A stretch of DNA of 64,000 nt, taken from contig JACEVL010006441.1 of the NCBI GenBank assembly GCA_020284085.1, positions 1,902,501 through 1,966,500 of the forward strand, written 5' to 3'. This document shows, in pieces, positions 1 through 11,079 of this stretch. The DNA comes from Aporrectodea caliginosa. Its lineage: Eukaryota > Annelida > Clitellata > Crassiclitellata > Lumbricidae. Below the pieces are notes generated by a model. The model did no database searches. It saw only the letters and a list, made by a program, of their open reading frames with translations, and was not told the DNA's origin. The position numbers and the translations under genes are program-made. The stretch's first letter is position 1. Each line of letters opens with the position of its first letter.

Positions 1-1309
1 TTGGGAAATTTACATAATGCCGCTTCAAGGAAACTACTCAGATATGCTCCTGACTCCAACACGCCCAGAAAGAACAGTTTTAAGTTTAGAGAGGAAAGTT
101 TCAGGCAGAGTCCTGGGGTGTAGACGCAGCTCTAAAGGAAGACGATTCCCAATACATACCAGGTTAGTGTTGGCCGTGGTATTCCTGTTGCGGATGCATC
201 AAATTTCGCCTTCTGCCCTTCCCTGACTTCCTTGTCAGTTGGCTGACGAGTCCAGACGGGAGGTTCTTGCTTCGCTGTTAATCAACAATCAATCAACATT
301 GTAATTGTTTGAAATGTGAACAATACAAGCAATCATGTGGAATTTAAAAAAAAAATGGAGATTACCATTCAACCATAAGAGTCACTTCCACCATGAGTGC
401 TGGGTAAAACATTTCTATAAATTGTCTCAGCAGTGAAATGTGGTTGCTTATCTTTCACTAATACATCAGAAACTGTTGATAACACACCCCATTATAACAT
501 GAATGCTGATATAATACAGTCAGAGGCATCGACCCAAAGGTTAGTTCAGCTTTACAAAAACCTCATTATAAGGCCGTCCTTGATAAAGCTCCCAAAGACA
601 GTGCAATATCAAGTTTCTGGATTAGACTATTTACTTATTTACTTCGTTCCTTAATTTCTTTACCTTACACAGGTCTATATGATTTTGTTCAGTGAGACAT
701 TACATGACTTTTATATTACATTATTAAGTAATATTACATTAATTGGGGCTTCCAAACTTTCCATTATCCTAATTGCAAAAACAGGACATAATTATATGAA
801 AAATTGATTAAACTCTGGACCTTAAATACAATGACTGCTTACTGTCATGTTATATAGATTACGATTACGATAGATAACAATGCCTGAAACTCATAACGTA
901 AAAAAAAGACTGCCAAGTGCCAAGAGTTTTTCATCTTTACTGCTGCACTGTGAATAAACGCCTGTGAATAGGCTGGTTCCCAAGATTTGGGTGCCACAGA
1001 AAGTTTGAGATTATGATTACGTTGTAGTTAGGACCTTAACCTTTGATTGTAGGCTGTTCCTTTGGTACAATAAACTACTTATGATTTTTTATTTTTTATT
1101 TGATTTCATTTTAAAGTGACTGCCTTAGAGGAGGCTCAAACCCAAACCAACCATGTGCTCTGCTATGCCTTAACCAATCAACCACAATATCATAAACGAG
1201 AAACAGGAACAAGCAACCTATGGCAATTAGTCAAGTGTTTGGCTGTAACAGGTACTATTCTTTGGCAGTAAAGCAGTTAATACAGCATTCCTTTCACGTT
1301 TCAACCAAC
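1..1309. other. Intron (left flank) without recognised exon
   Basis: Mostly AT-rich with no domain-coding frame on either strand. It holds a degenerate tRNA-related repeat at 1110-1200. The segment near 955-1015 shares GTGAATA and GCTGGT words with the repeats at 5465 and 34930. Confidence 0.6.
1110..1200 (-). repeat. Degenerate tRNA-related SINE fragment
   Basis: On the minus strand, TGGTTAAGGCAT (1165-1176) resembles a pol III A box and GGGTTTGAGCC (1133-1143) a B box. Their spacing is short and no tail is clear. A weak call. Confidence 0.4.
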
Positions 1310-1354
1310 CTTTTGGCGATTCTGGCTGTTCTGCTGGTGCTTCCTCAGGAGGGG
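1310..1354 (-). CDS. Exon 44: small Pro/Glu linker exon (last in window)
   Basis: It encodes PPEEAPAEQPESPK. Acceptor aactgttgcag|CC, donor AAAG|GTTGGT, phase 1-1, matching the end of exon 43. No coding continuation was recognised between here and position 1, so the next exon should lie outside the window. Confidence 0.72.
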
Positions 1355-1919
1355 CTGCAACAGTTAGGATGGGAATGGATGTAAACATAACATACACACA
1401 GAAATAAATGTTACAGTCACAGGTATGGTTCCCCACAAAAAAAACGAGATCACGTATGGTGACATTAAAGCAGTTTCATTCGGATTTCAGGGCTTCAAAA
1501 TAAAAAAGTTGGAGGAAAGGTAGGACTTAGAGTCATTAGAGTGATAGGATAAAACATGATCACAAGACATTAGACTTTGTTATTAGATCGAGAGGCAGGT
1601 AACATGGAGTATGATTAAGCGATGACAGATGAAGTTAGTGTACTGAAGTTAACAATAGCTGATAACAGGACAATGGCTAGTATGATTGCGGCATTTAGTA
1701 CTGGGACTGGGATGAAAAGGTATGCTGAATGAAATGAAATTGGAGGAATTAGCATTTAAAATAATGTGGGACACTGTCTGAAATTTGCACAGGTAAGCAT
1801 GATTCATTAATATTGATAAAATAAAATCGATGGATTAAAATTTTTATTAAGGAATATAAGCGGAAAATAAAGAGGTCAACCGATATACGAGGATCTTCCC
1901 AATAATCTTGGGAACCTAC

Positions 1920-2163
1920 CCGTGACAGTGATCTGGGCATGATGTTCCACTCTGCCATTTGGATTGGTTGCTGTGCATGTGTATTTTCCAGTCAACCTCT
2001 GAGTGACCTGAAGAAGGGTCAGTGTGTAAACATCTTTCGTTTTGGTCACCTTCACCCGTGGAGATGGTATCACCTCTTTTCCTTCCTGCATCCAAGTCAC
2101 CTTTGGCTCAGAATCACTCTTGACCTTGACTCGCAACTCCAAGTTCTGCGTTTCCATGATAGT
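1920..2163 (-). CDS. Exon 43: Ig22
   Basis: It encodes LELRVKVKSDSEPKVTWMQ and RLTGKYTCTATNPNG. The F-strand Cys is present, with no B-strand Cys. Acceptor gtattgtcag|ACT, donor ACGG|GTAGGT, phase 0 in and 1 out. Confidence 0.9.
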
Positions 2164-2509
2164 CTGACAATACAAGAAAACATTGTAATATTAACCCTTA
2201 ATTAATATTATGGACAAATAAAAGGATCCTACCAGTTTCTGTCAATCATTTCTAGAGCATTATAAAAAAATTACTCAACAGAATCATATCAGTCAATTTC
2301 AGAGAAAGCAAAATATATTTGCAAGACCTGATGAATCATAATGAAGATTGGCATTTATGTAGAACCTTCAAGAACAGACTGGGTTTATGCAATAATTATT
2401 CTTTAAAAACCACTCTTAAGCTTAACAGTTGGCTGAGATTGCTGGCAACATGTTGTGGAAATGGCAACAGTCCATAGACCGGCATGCCATAGATGATACG
2501 CTTTAAAAT

Positions 2510-2615
2510 ACATCGTGCCTCTGAGTAGGTATCTTGAAGGGACACTATATCAAGTTTATATTGATTAATTGGTTTATATTGATTGATTGATTGATTGATT
2601 GATTGACTGAGTGAT
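2510..2615 (+). repeat. Truncated LINE 3' end with (GATT)n tail
   Basis: It contains the recurring 3'-end motif GCCTCTGAGTAGGT, then CTTGAAGGGACACTATATCA and a (TTGA)n/(GATT)n tail. It lies in the intron between exons 43 and 42. Confidence 0.6.
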
Positions 2616-2666
2616 TGAAAAATCAGCTGAATTTTTGAATCATGAACATCGTATTCTGCCACCTAC

Positions 2667-2758
2667 CTGATCTTCATAGACTTCAATGAATTCTGGAGGA
2701 GAGCCTTTCACAGGTGATGGACTTTTCTGCTTCTCAGGTTCCTTTACTTCTTCAACTT
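2667..2758 (-). CDS. Exon 42: linker and start of Ig22
   Basis: It encodes VEEVKEPEKQKSPSPVKGSP and PEFIEVYEDQ, with a KSPSPVK segment that could be phosphorylated. Acceptor ttttaaag|AA, donor CAG|GTAGGT, phase 1 in and 0 out. Confidence 0.85.
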
Positions 2759-3172
2759 CTTTAAAAAGATCAGAATAACAAAGCATAAGTAAGTTTCTTG
2801 TAAACTAATGGTGCCTAAAAATAATTAACAATTAGTGATGATCACAATTCAGTCTTCTTTCACCTGATGCAGCTTTGTCTACAGCATTCTCATCAGAACC
2901 AGTAAATGACAGTGAAGCAAAGATGGCATTAGCATTGATACTGATAAGGCTAAAGACTTAGGGTACCATGAAGAAATGTGATCACACTGACACACTATTT
3001 ATCTCAGCATCACACAGACTCTTTGCCCTGACCCCTACGAAGTTTAACCTGACACTGAAACTGACTCAATAACCTGTTTCTTGTAGCTTTGATTCGCTAA
3101 TTCTAAGTGAATAAATAAGTATTGGATGTACTCTAAACTATCCTTTGATAAGTCAATCACCGTTAACTTTAC

Positions 3173-3351
3173 CTTTAGGTTTGACCTTCAGATTTGCAAC
3201 AGCACTGGTTGATCCAACCACATTTGTCGCTTTGACTGTGTATGTTCCTGTCTGTTTGATCACAGTTTCCTTAAATGTGACAGAATATTTGTTGACATCT
3301 CGTTCGAATATTATACGCTCAGATGGCTCCAGTTTCACATTTCCTTGGTAC
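3173..3351 (-). CDS. Exon 41: second half of Ig21
   Basis: It begins YQGNVKLEPSERIIFERDV, with KQTGTYTVKATNVVG. No F-strand Cys, so Ig21 has no conserved Cys at either position. Paralogous to exon 39 (shared NVKLEP/NVQLEP). Acceptor catttag|G, donor AAAG|GTAAAG. Confidence 0.9.
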
Positions 3352-3587
3352 CTAAATGAAATGATTCAAAGGCATTAACCATAACTACCTGGTAGCTACA
3401 AATTTCTTTAGAAAATCAATTCTGAAATAGTTATTACACTAACTGGCTTAATCTACCTGAAGTTGCATCTCTTTACATCAGTTAAATAGTTTCTGAATGT
3501 CCTGAGAAAGCTTTCTCATGACGTTCAAAGTTATTTAACTGACTTTTAACTAAAGACACTATGTTAAGAGTCATTCAAACAAACATA

Positions 3588-3645
3588 CATGCATGCAAGT
3601 ATACATACATACCAATACATACAAACACATGTACATGCATTCTGA
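3588..3645. repeat. Degenerate (CATA)n microsatellite
   Basis: Tetranucleotide CATA/CATG runs in the intron between exons 41 and 40, which is otherwise unremarkable. Confidence 0.7.
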
Positions 3646-3736
3646 CTGACTGATAAGCAGCCAGCTTAAAAAACTTGTGAAGTGGAAAGAAGAAGATTTT
3701 CAAAATGGAGTTCTCTAAAAATATATCCTGGCCTAC

Positions 3737-3848
3737 CATTCAACTGTTGCCTCAGGTTTTCCAGTGACAGTCGTTTCGAATCTAGCATCCTCTTGTTCAG
3801 TGACCTCTACATCCTGTGGCTTAGTCACAACTGGCTTCTCTTTCCTCA
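3737..3848 (-). CDS. Exon 40: first half of Ig21
   Basis: It encodes RKEKPVVTKPQDVEVTEQED and ARFETTVTGKPEATVEW. No B-strand Cys, and the Trp is split across the intron. Acceptor gtttttcag|TG, donor AATG|GTAGGC. Confidence 0.88.
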
Positions 3849-3970
3849 CTGAAAAACAATGAAACGCAGACAAAACTGCAGTTTCTAAAACTTTTGGAGT
3901 CAGGTTGGATAATAATGCGTTTTTCTCACGCTTCATAACTTAGTATTTAAGACTAAGTAAGTATAGTGTA

Positions 3971-4434
3971 GAAAAAAAGATTGGTGAAGGCTCTGATCAT
4001 ACCAACAGTAACATACGGCAGTGAGACATGGACAATGACCAAGAAAATGAAAAAAAAGATTAACGCATGCGAAATGTGGATATGGAGGAAGATGCAGAGA
4101 ATATCATGGAAAGAGAAAAGGACCAACGATTGGGTGCGCATGAGTATCGGAATTGAGAATGAAGAGACACTACAACAAACAGTGCTAAGAGCAAAGTTGA
4201 GGTTCTTTGGTCATGTCATGCGATCAGATGGATTGGAAAAGGAAATGATGTTAGCATATGGAGAGGGAAGGAGAAAACAAGGACGACCAAGGAAAAAGTG
4301 GATGGACGAGATACATGAAACAACTGGAATGAATTTGGCAGAACTGAGAGATGCGACGGCGGTCAGAAGGAAATGGAGAGGCTTGATCATGAAGGTCGCT
4401 AGAGTTCCAAGAACTGACAGCACAAGGTAACAAG
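3971..4434 (+). mobile_element. 5'-truncated non-LTR retrotransposon (C-terminal RT tail)
   Basis: An open frame encodes the C-terminal end of a LINE reverse-transcriptase protein, with IIPTVTYGSETWTMTKK, RFFGHVMRSDGLEKEMM and GRRKQGRPRKKWMDEI. The 3' end is a short ACAAGGTA-like duplication. It is flanked by the 14-bp target duplication gtaagtatagtgta, the left copy at 3957-3970. The right copy is split into 4435-4442 and 4890-4895 by a later hAT-like insertion. It is antisense to the host gene. Confidence 0.85.
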
Positions 4435-4442
4435 GTAAGTAT

Positions 4443-4881
4443 TAGGGAACAACCGGGTAGACATTTTCTACCGGGTAGCAAATCCGAGTATTTGGATGTA
4501 CTATTTGCCGGATCCGGGTACGAACCGAGTACCGTTTTTTACATGTAATAAAAAAAAATATCAGCATAAACATTATTTTTTACCTGTAATAATGAACCAA
4601 TTAGATATATATACAAATTAAAGAAGTTATAGTACGAAGGGCTAGAACAATGACAACCAATCTCAGCGCTAAATAGCGATTTTCGGTTAAATACTTAAAT
4701 TGTTGCAGAAATTTAGTTCAGTTGTATAATTTATTTGTAAATTGTAACTATAATCTTGACATTGATCGAATTCCAAAAATTTTAGATATTTGCGTGGGTA
4801 TTATTTGCCGAGGCGAATAGTTCCGAAAAACCCGATATCCGGCCGGGGCAAATGGCCGAAGCGATTTCCGGTTGTTCCCTA
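4443..4881. mobile_element. Non-autonomous hAT-like DNA transposon (439 bp)
   Basis: Terminal inverted repeats TAGGGAACAACCGG / CCGGTTGTTCCCTA are flanked by a perfect 8-bp duplication gtaagtat (4435-4442 and 4882-4889). Subterminal ccgggta and ttgccg words recur. An 8-bp TSD and TAGGG termini are hallmarks of hAT. No transposase frame is present. Confidence 0.88.
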
Positions 4882-4921
4882 GTAAGTATAGTGTACAAAG
4901 AAACAGAGCAATGAAACCTAC

Positions 4922-5106
4922 CTAGAACATTGAGTTTAGCAACAGCTGTCGCCTCTCCTGCTGGGTTCTTAGCCACCGCCTTGATTTCTCCGATGTCATC
5001 CATGCTAACAGGTTCAAAGGTCAGAGATGCAGCTACACCACCATTCTTTGGACCAGACTCCATCCGGATTTTATCCGTCGGCTCCAGTTGCACATTATTC
5101 CTGAAC
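4922..5106 (-). CDS. Exon 39: second half of Ig20
   Basis: It begins FRNNVQLEPTDKIRMESG, with SMDDIGEIKAVAKNPAG. The F-strand position has Ala instead of Cys and Ile-Lys instead of the usual Tyr. Acceptor gtttgcag|G, donor CTAG|GTAGGT. Confidence 0.88.
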
Positions 5107-5223
5107 CTGCAAACAGTTTTCAAAACATCATCACTAAACACCTCGGCAAATTCTACTACCATTGCACGGCAACTACTGAAATCAGTGTTTTACAGAGGCA
5201 TGATTTTAGCCTTGTTGTGTATC

Positions 5224-5300
5224 ATTCATTCATTTCAAGAATTTATATGGCACATCTTCAAGAAGCCTACACAGGGCACTCCCAGTCCAACCACAGTGAT
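5224..5300 (-). repeat. LINE 3'-end fragment
   Basis: ATTCATTCATTTCAAGAATT, then TATGGCACATCTTCAAG and GGGCACTCCCAGTCC match the antisense form of the dispersed 3' hairpin family. A second repeat piece at 5463-5535 shares GCTGGTCTCCCTGA with 34949-34962. Both lie in the intron between exons 39 and 38. Confidence 0.5.
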
Positions 5301-5638
5301 ACAAATATCTACTTCTAACTTTTCAAACTTAAATTGAGAAAATATTGTCTTCTGAAATGGATTCTGCACAAACCAATTGACATAACTGAATCTGAAAGAT
5401 GGCAAAAGTTCTCTAAAAAACAACACAGATTTGACTAGATTTTCCAAAATCTCAGAAAGTCAGAAGCTGGTCTCCCTGATGCGGATTTTGTGTGGAGTTG
5501 AGAAATTTTGAAGATTTACATTACATTTACATCCATCTCATAATCAAAACTTGTCCCAAGTAAAACTGTAGAGTTAGGTTGGCATTTGGATTACAAAAAT
5601 AATCAACAAGTAATCACTGCTTCTGACAGAAAACCTAC

Positions 5639-5753
5639 CAAGTTATCTCTGGCAATGGTTTTCCTTTAACTGTGCATTCAAATGTCACCTTGCTGTCCTC
5701 CTTAACATCTTTGTTCACAGGTTTGACCGTGAAAACAGGAGGTTCCATTTTTT
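5639..5753 (-). CDS. Exon 38: first half of Ig20
   Basis: It encodes KMEPPVFTVKPVNKDVKE and VTFECTVKGKPLPEITW. The B-strand Cys is present, and the exon ends inside the Trp codon (TG|G). Acceptor cattttag|AA, donor CTTG|GTAGGT. Confidence 0.9.
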
Positions 5754-6221
5754 CTAAAATGAAATGAAAATGTTAATAATTCTGTCATTGATATCAACTT
5801 CACCAATGGTTCATTTATAACAATTATCTGTCTCTCTTGAACTTAATAAAAATGCATTAAACCATACTGCAGCTAGTAGCAGAATGCATTCTGGGATTTG
5901 TCCCTTGCTGGCTCAAAGCCCTACATAAAGAAAAGCAGAACCTCTTGCATGTTCCGCTATTTCAAAGGCATGTGGACTTAAGTGTATCAATATGATTAAC
6001 TTCAGTCATAGGCAACATTCTAGAAGTACACTTGCCAATCAACTTACAGAATATGGTCATCAGAGAGCCAGAAGATTCCATTGGTGAAGCCCACTTTCAC
6101 ACAAAAGTCCTGAATACTTCAGCAGTAAATTATCACGTTTACTTTACACTTTTTGAACAACATAGTGTGCAGTAGACTGTACTGTAATTGTAAGTGGTAA
6201 TCCAAGATTAAAATCTCTTAA

Positions 6222-6325
6222 ATAAGCCAGCATCGGGATGTGAACCGCCATCCACACGCTCTTTAACACAGAGGAGTATGGGACACAGCCTACGCTCTAA
6301 CCATTGTAGCTAACTGGGTCAGGAT
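6222..6325 (-). repeat. tRNA-related SINE fragment
   Basis: The minus strand has TAGCTACAATGGTTAGAGCG, an A box like many tRNAs (core 6301-6312), and GGTTCACATCC (6236-6246) as a B box. It lies in the intron between exons 38 and 37. No intact tRNA fold is claimed. Confidence 0.55.
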
Positions 6326-6409
6326 GCTACACTTATGGCAAGAGTTACAATTGATACATTACGTCCATCTTTTCCAGATATCTCATAATAGATAGATCAT
6401 TAGCCTTAC

Positions 6410-6576
6410 CGACAACATTGACCATGGCTGAACAGGTGGCAGTACCAGCGGTGTTCAGTGCGATGCACTTGTAGACACCAGTCATTTTCAGTGTTACACC
6501 GGATACAAACAGATTGCATGTATCACCATCGCGAGTTATCTTCTGCTTGAATGTTGGCGTGAGCTCTGTTTCCTCT
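6410..6576 (-). CDS. Exon 37: C'-G strands of Ig19
   Basis: It encodes EETELTPTFKQKITRDGD, then LKMTGVYKCIALNTAG and TATCSAMVNVV. The F-strand Cys is present. The acceptor is placed at ttcag|A so that AG|A gives Arg (WFREETEL); the neighbouring AGs break the frame. Donor GTCG|GTAAGG. Confidence 0.88.
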
Positions 6577-6922
6577 CTGAACAGAACCAGTTACATGAGG
6601 CAATTACATTCAGGTCTCAATAATTGTAATTGTAAAGGTAATCAGAAATTGTAATTGTAACGATAGATTTATATTAGTGCCTCCTCACAAGAAGAGACTC
6701 AAGCATTATTATCGATCAATCATCATCACTTACTCGTACCATGAGTCCAGTATTTGTACAGACAATGTCAAAGCAAAATAGTAGAGAAGTAAACCATTAG
6801 ACTACTAAGATAATGCATTGATAATGAATACATACCAACACAAATAGTTACAACATACAAAATGAAAAAGTACCGAGGCAAAACTCGATTTAAATAGAGT
6901 ATTCGTGTTGAATGAAACTAAC

Positions 6923-6999
6923 CTGAACCATCTTACAGATGGTACAGGCTTTCCGGTAACCTTGGCAGTCAGCGTCAGATTCTGCTTATCTTGAACAGT
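6923..6999 (-). CDS. Exon 36: B-C strands of Ig19
   Basis: It encodes TVQDKQNLTLTAKVTGKPVP and SVRWF. No B-strand Cys. Acceptor atttttag|ACT, donor TCAG|GTTAGT, phase 0 in and 2 out. Ig19 is the only domain here split over three exons. Confidence 0.87.
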
Positions 7000-7526
7000 C
7001 TAAAAATTACCAAATGCATATAACTTTTAAGATATTTCAATATTCCCAAAGATAAAGTACTAATAGAAGAGATTGACTTATAATGGCAAAAAACCAAAAC
7101 TTATTGCTTTTTAATTTTAGTCAATGTTTAAATTGAATCAATTTTGCTATAAATGTGTTGGAAAATGCACACAACAGCTTTTTATGCAACAACGCTCAAA
7201 GTAGGCAACTGAACTTAAACACAGAAGTAGGGCCCGGCAAAAGTAAACTTATGGCTCTTCATCAAAACGTGCCTACAGTTTTTAGTGCTCAGATGAGCTG
7301 TTAAATACCATGTAACAATTCTGTCTAATCTAGTCTAATGCTGCATATGATTTCTTTCTTTAGTGACGTCTAGTCAAACAATGCAATATTAAAGGATTCC
7401 GACCACAATATTATTCATTTCCCAAAGGTTTATTCCTCTGAGTCATTATCAGTTTTGTAGACGGACCTTTGACTGCACTTAACATTGCAACTTAAGAGTA
7501 GCAAACTTATAGCAGAGAATACTTAC

Positions 7527-7576
7527 AGTCTCTTTGAAAACCTCTGTGAACTCCGGAGGAACATCAGTTGACAACG
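7527..7576 (-). CDS. Exon 35: start of Ig19
   Basis: A 50-bp exon encoding LSTDVPPEFTEVFKET, the linker and A strand of Ig19. Acceptor tttttacag|CG, donor ACT|GTAAGT, phase 1 in and 0 out. Confidence 0.82.
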
Positions 7577-8224
7577 CTGTAAAAAGTTAAAGAAAAAAAT
7601 TACTCTTTTGCTTCAGCAAGTTTCCAAGTTAACAGAGGAACTTAAACAGTTTAGCAAAAATAAAAGATATTTTTCTTTACTGAGCAGAACATTTTATAAT
7701 TTGTTACCATTGCTTTAAAGCCTTGTTTGAAGATATTTCATAATGAAAGTCAAGAACAGTGCATGCAAATCAGATGAAAAATCAAACCTATCAGAAGATA
7801 ACATAAAAAGATGTTTCCGGAGGAGTTACAAACCCCTCTCTAATGTGTCTACTTAGAACCTTTATTTCCCCTGCAAGTGTATTTCCCTTGTATGACTTTT
7901 TCATGGCTGACATGTGTAATAATGAGTACCTTGCTTTAACAGCTCTGGGCTATCTCTTATAGTCTTTTCACTAATATTTTCAGGTAAGACCAGTTTTGCA
8001 ACCACATGACATTTTGGTCCCTAAGGTTCTATGAAAGTTATCACACAAAAGGAATGGCAAGAAATTACTGAATGACAGACTGAATGAAACAAAACAGAAG
8101 AATAGAAGAAAACAAGGGATGACAGCACAGAACAATTGGTACATTTACTGGTAAAACAAATCCAAAATATTACAACGCAATGGTGACCCGTTTAGAACCC
8201 ATGTGAGAATTTTGAAAAGTGCCA

Positions 8225-8290
8225 TATAAGTAGCATCATACATACATATTTACATACATACATACAAATACAAATATTGACAACATACAA
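8225..8290. repeat. (CATA)n microsatellite
   Basis: CATA/TACA repeats just downstream of exon 34 in the 753-bp intron, close to one edge of the duplicated segment. Confidence 0.7.
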
Positions 8291-8329
8291 ATCCACATCA
8301 GGTTAGTCACACACTCAGATTTACAGTAC

Positions 8330-8576
8330 CTTCAACATTCAGAGTTGCTGAGCAGGTGACAGTGCCATATGGGTTTGTTGCCGTGACTTGGTACGTTCCT
8401 GCATTATTTGGCATCACTTTCAGAATGCGTAGCATGTGCATCTTTTCATCCGTAACTTCTGTGATAATAAAGTTGTCCGTTGTCGTGATGACTTGACCAT
8501 TGAAGTACCAGACGAGTTCAGGGTATGGTTCACCAATGACCTTGCAGACAAACTCAACCATTTCCCCTTCTTTGGC
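8330..8576 (-). CDS. Exon 34: Ig18 (downstream copy)
   Basis: It starts AKEGEMVEFVCKVIGEPYPE, with VWYFNGQVITTTD and NNAGTYQVTATNPYG. Same length, phases and splice sites as exon 32. Joined to exon 35 it reads NVEALSTDVPPEF. Confidence 0.93.
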
Positions 8577-9129
8577 CTGAAAATAAATTACAGAGATTTA
8601 AGTCATGTAACAAAAGCTACAACGGGAAGTTCATCACAACCCTAAGAGCAACCCAGGGAAATGGAAAACCTTGACTTATGGGTTACATTGCTGAGTAATT
8701 AAATTCAGAGGACAATCAGGCATTCAAACCACAGAAATGAAATAATTAATTAATTAGCAAAAACAACCACTGTCTAGCTTAATTAATGATAAACTGTTAC
8801 CAATTACTATCATAATTTTGACCTAGTCTTATTCATTTGAACATAATGTATTAATTAAATAGGCCAGATGTTTTCATGTAGTCTTTGACGTTTAGTAATG
8901 ATTCATTGTCCTTTATTATGATCTAGTCTAATTGTCTTTGGGTTCCAGAAACCCTGGCTATTGCAAAGACAGAGAATGAGAAGGAATGGAGAGATCATAG
9001 ATGGATGGGTTGGCACATAGAAGGGAGGAAGTTGTTAGTCTTTCACTTTTTAAGAAGTTCATATCCTTAGTTAATATTAGCATTAAAGTAAAAAAATGGA
9101 AGAAAGTATACAAAATGGAAGAAAATTAC

Positions 9130-9203
9130 TTTGCATGGCTGGATTGGAATGACAAATTCAGGTGCCGTTCCAGTTGGCAACTGCTCTTCTTCCTGCACTG
9201 GTT
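9130..9203 (-). CDS. Exon 33: linker/start of Ig18 (downstream copy)
   Basis: It encodes EPVQEEEQLPTGTAPEF and VIPIQPCK. One residue differs from exon 31 over the part compared. The same splice sites are used. Confidence 0.9.
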
Positions 9204-9899
9204 CTGAAAATATATCACAAAAGAAAATATCAACAAAAGAAAAAGTGCACTCAATTATTAATGATTCAAAGTTTGCCGATATTAACAATTTTAACAATAA
9301 TAACAGGTTCTCGTGGCTCTTGACTGGCTGTGTCCAATGGAGTATACGGTAAGATAATATAAGAATATTCTTGAATAGACCAATAATATTGCTATCTGCA
9401 TTTTGGTGCACAGACAGTGTAATAAACATACATCATCCATTGAGCTGATCAATACAGTCAAATATTCTAAAATCACACATTTTATCCGAAATCCAATATA
9501 TCCTAATGATGAAAGTTTTCCTCATCATGCCATCTGCCAGAGGGATTGTGCGGTTATGGGCGCGTGGGCCCAGGTGGTAGAAGGCAGTTTTGACCAACGG
9601 GAGCAGGTCATGTACTGCATAGCCCAATACACCAGGACAGCAGTAAAAAGGCTGGAATCTGCCTTAGCTCATAGCTATTCAAAGGACGGAGTATCCACTG
9701 GGAGGTAATGGAATTGTCCCATGTTGCATTGCATGCAATTTCTGTTTTAATAGATAGCAACTTCGTGTGACCATTTTGTAGGCAAAGGTACACTGATTAG
9801 CACACTAGGTATTGCCCCTAAATAGCCTACCTCTGTGACTCCATGTCGGCCCACCTAGGCTGCTTCCCTTCACCTGCTCTGCTATTCGGATCATCTTAA

Positions 9900-10142
9900 A
9901 CTTTTTGTTCCTTATATGAGAACGGCCATAGTCCAGTCCCGTGCCTTTGCATGCATTGGCCCTTTGCTATGGAATCAACTTCCCCCTTATTTCGCACCAC
10001 CATACTATCCGGCAGCCCTGCTACATCTTTTCACTACTTTAAAACTTGTCTTAATTCTCAAGGACTTTCGCACTGGGAGCGCCTCTGATTGGTATGCACT
10101 GTGAGAGGCGTTTTATAAATCTTTAAATACAATACAATACAA
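9900..10142 (+). mobile_element. LINE C-terminal fragment with 3' hairpin and (CAATA)n tail
   Basis: An open frame includes AFACIGPLLWNQLPPYF, typical of the C-terminus of CR1/L2-like proteins. It is followed by GCGCCTCTGATTGGTATGC...GAGGCGTTTTATAAA and a CAATA tail. The element starts somewhere after 9350 in the 992-bp intron between exons 33 and 32. Confidence 0.75.
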
Positions 10143-10195
10143 TTTACAACATACAAATCCACATCAGGTTAGTCACACACTCAGATTTATAGTAC

Positions 10196-10442
10196 CTTCG
10201 ACATTCAGAGTTGCTGAACAAGTGACAGTGCCATAAGGGTTTGTTGCCACGACTTGGTACGTTCCTGCATTATTTGGCATCACTTTCAGAATACGTAGCA
10301 TGTGTGTCTTTTCATCCGTAATTTCTGTGATGATGAAGTTGTCTGTCGTAGTGATGACTTGCCCGTTCAAGTACCAGACGAGCTCAGGGTATGGTTCACC
10401 AATGACCTTGCAGACAAACTCAACCATTTCCCCTTCTTTGGC
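10196..10442 (-). CDS. Exon 32: Ig17 (upstream copy of duplicated pair)
   Basis: It starts AKEGEMVEFVCKVIGEPYPE, with VWYLNGQVITTTD and NNAGTYQVVATNPYG. The F-strand Cys is Val, while a Cys occurs in GTVTCSA. In the 84-residue stretch compared with exon 34 I count 5 differences. Acceptor attttcag|GCC, donor GAAG|GTACTA. Confidence 0.93.
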
Positions 10443-11005
10443 CTGAAAATAAATTACAGAGCTTTATGTCCCGTAACAAAAGCTAAGACAATGGGAAATT
10501 CACCACAATTCCAAGAGCAACCCATGGAAATGAAAAACCTTGACTAATGGGCTACATCACTGAGTAATTAATTTTATAGGTCAAACCACAGAAACAATGA
10601 TTGAATGATTAATTAACTAGCAGACGACCACTCTGTGTAGCCCAATTCATGATCAACTGTTTCCAATTACTATTATAATTTTTACCTAGACTAATTCATT
10701 TGAAAATAATGTATTAATAATAGGCCAGATGTCTTCACTAGCATTTAGTCTTTGATGGTTAGCAATGATTGTCCTTAATTATGATCTAGTCTAATTGTCT
10801 TTTCCAGCTTGGCATATCCTTTGGGCTCCAAAAACCCTGGTTAGTGCAAAGTCAGAGATTGAGAAGGAAGGGAGCTCTAGAAGGAAGGATTGGCGCACAG
10901 GAGGGTCTTTCACAAAATTTCACTTTTGAAGAAGTTCATATCCTTAGTTAATATTAGCATTAAAGTAAAAACATGAAAGAAAGTATACAAAATGAAGAAA
11001 ATTAC

Positions 11006-11079
11006 TTTGCATGGCTGGATTGGAATGACAAATTCAGGTGCCGTTCCAGTCGGCAACTGCTGTTCTTCTTGCACTGGTT
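11006..11079 (-). CDS. Exon 31: linker/start of Ig17 (upstream copy of duplicated pair)
   Basis: It encodes EPVQEEQQLPTGTAPEF and VIPIQPCK. Near-identical to exon 33. Acceptor atattttcag|AA, donor AAA|GTAATT, phase 1 in and 0 out. Together with exon 32 it is a 107-codon cassette that could be skipped in frame. Confidence 0.9.

Larger units (their letters stand above)
8277..9350 (-). repeat. Downstream copy of an intragenic tandem duplication
   Basis: It covers exons 33-34 and flanking intron, and aligns with 10143-11205. Intron sequences are clearly alignable (for example ATATCAACAAAAGAAAAA and AGTGCACTCAATTATTAA) with scattered substitutions and small indels. Confidence 0.88.

Noticed and set aside
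6222..6325. A functional tRNA gene
   Set aside because: A- and B-box-like motifs are present, but their spacing and the missing acceptor stem pairing argue for a SINE remnant.
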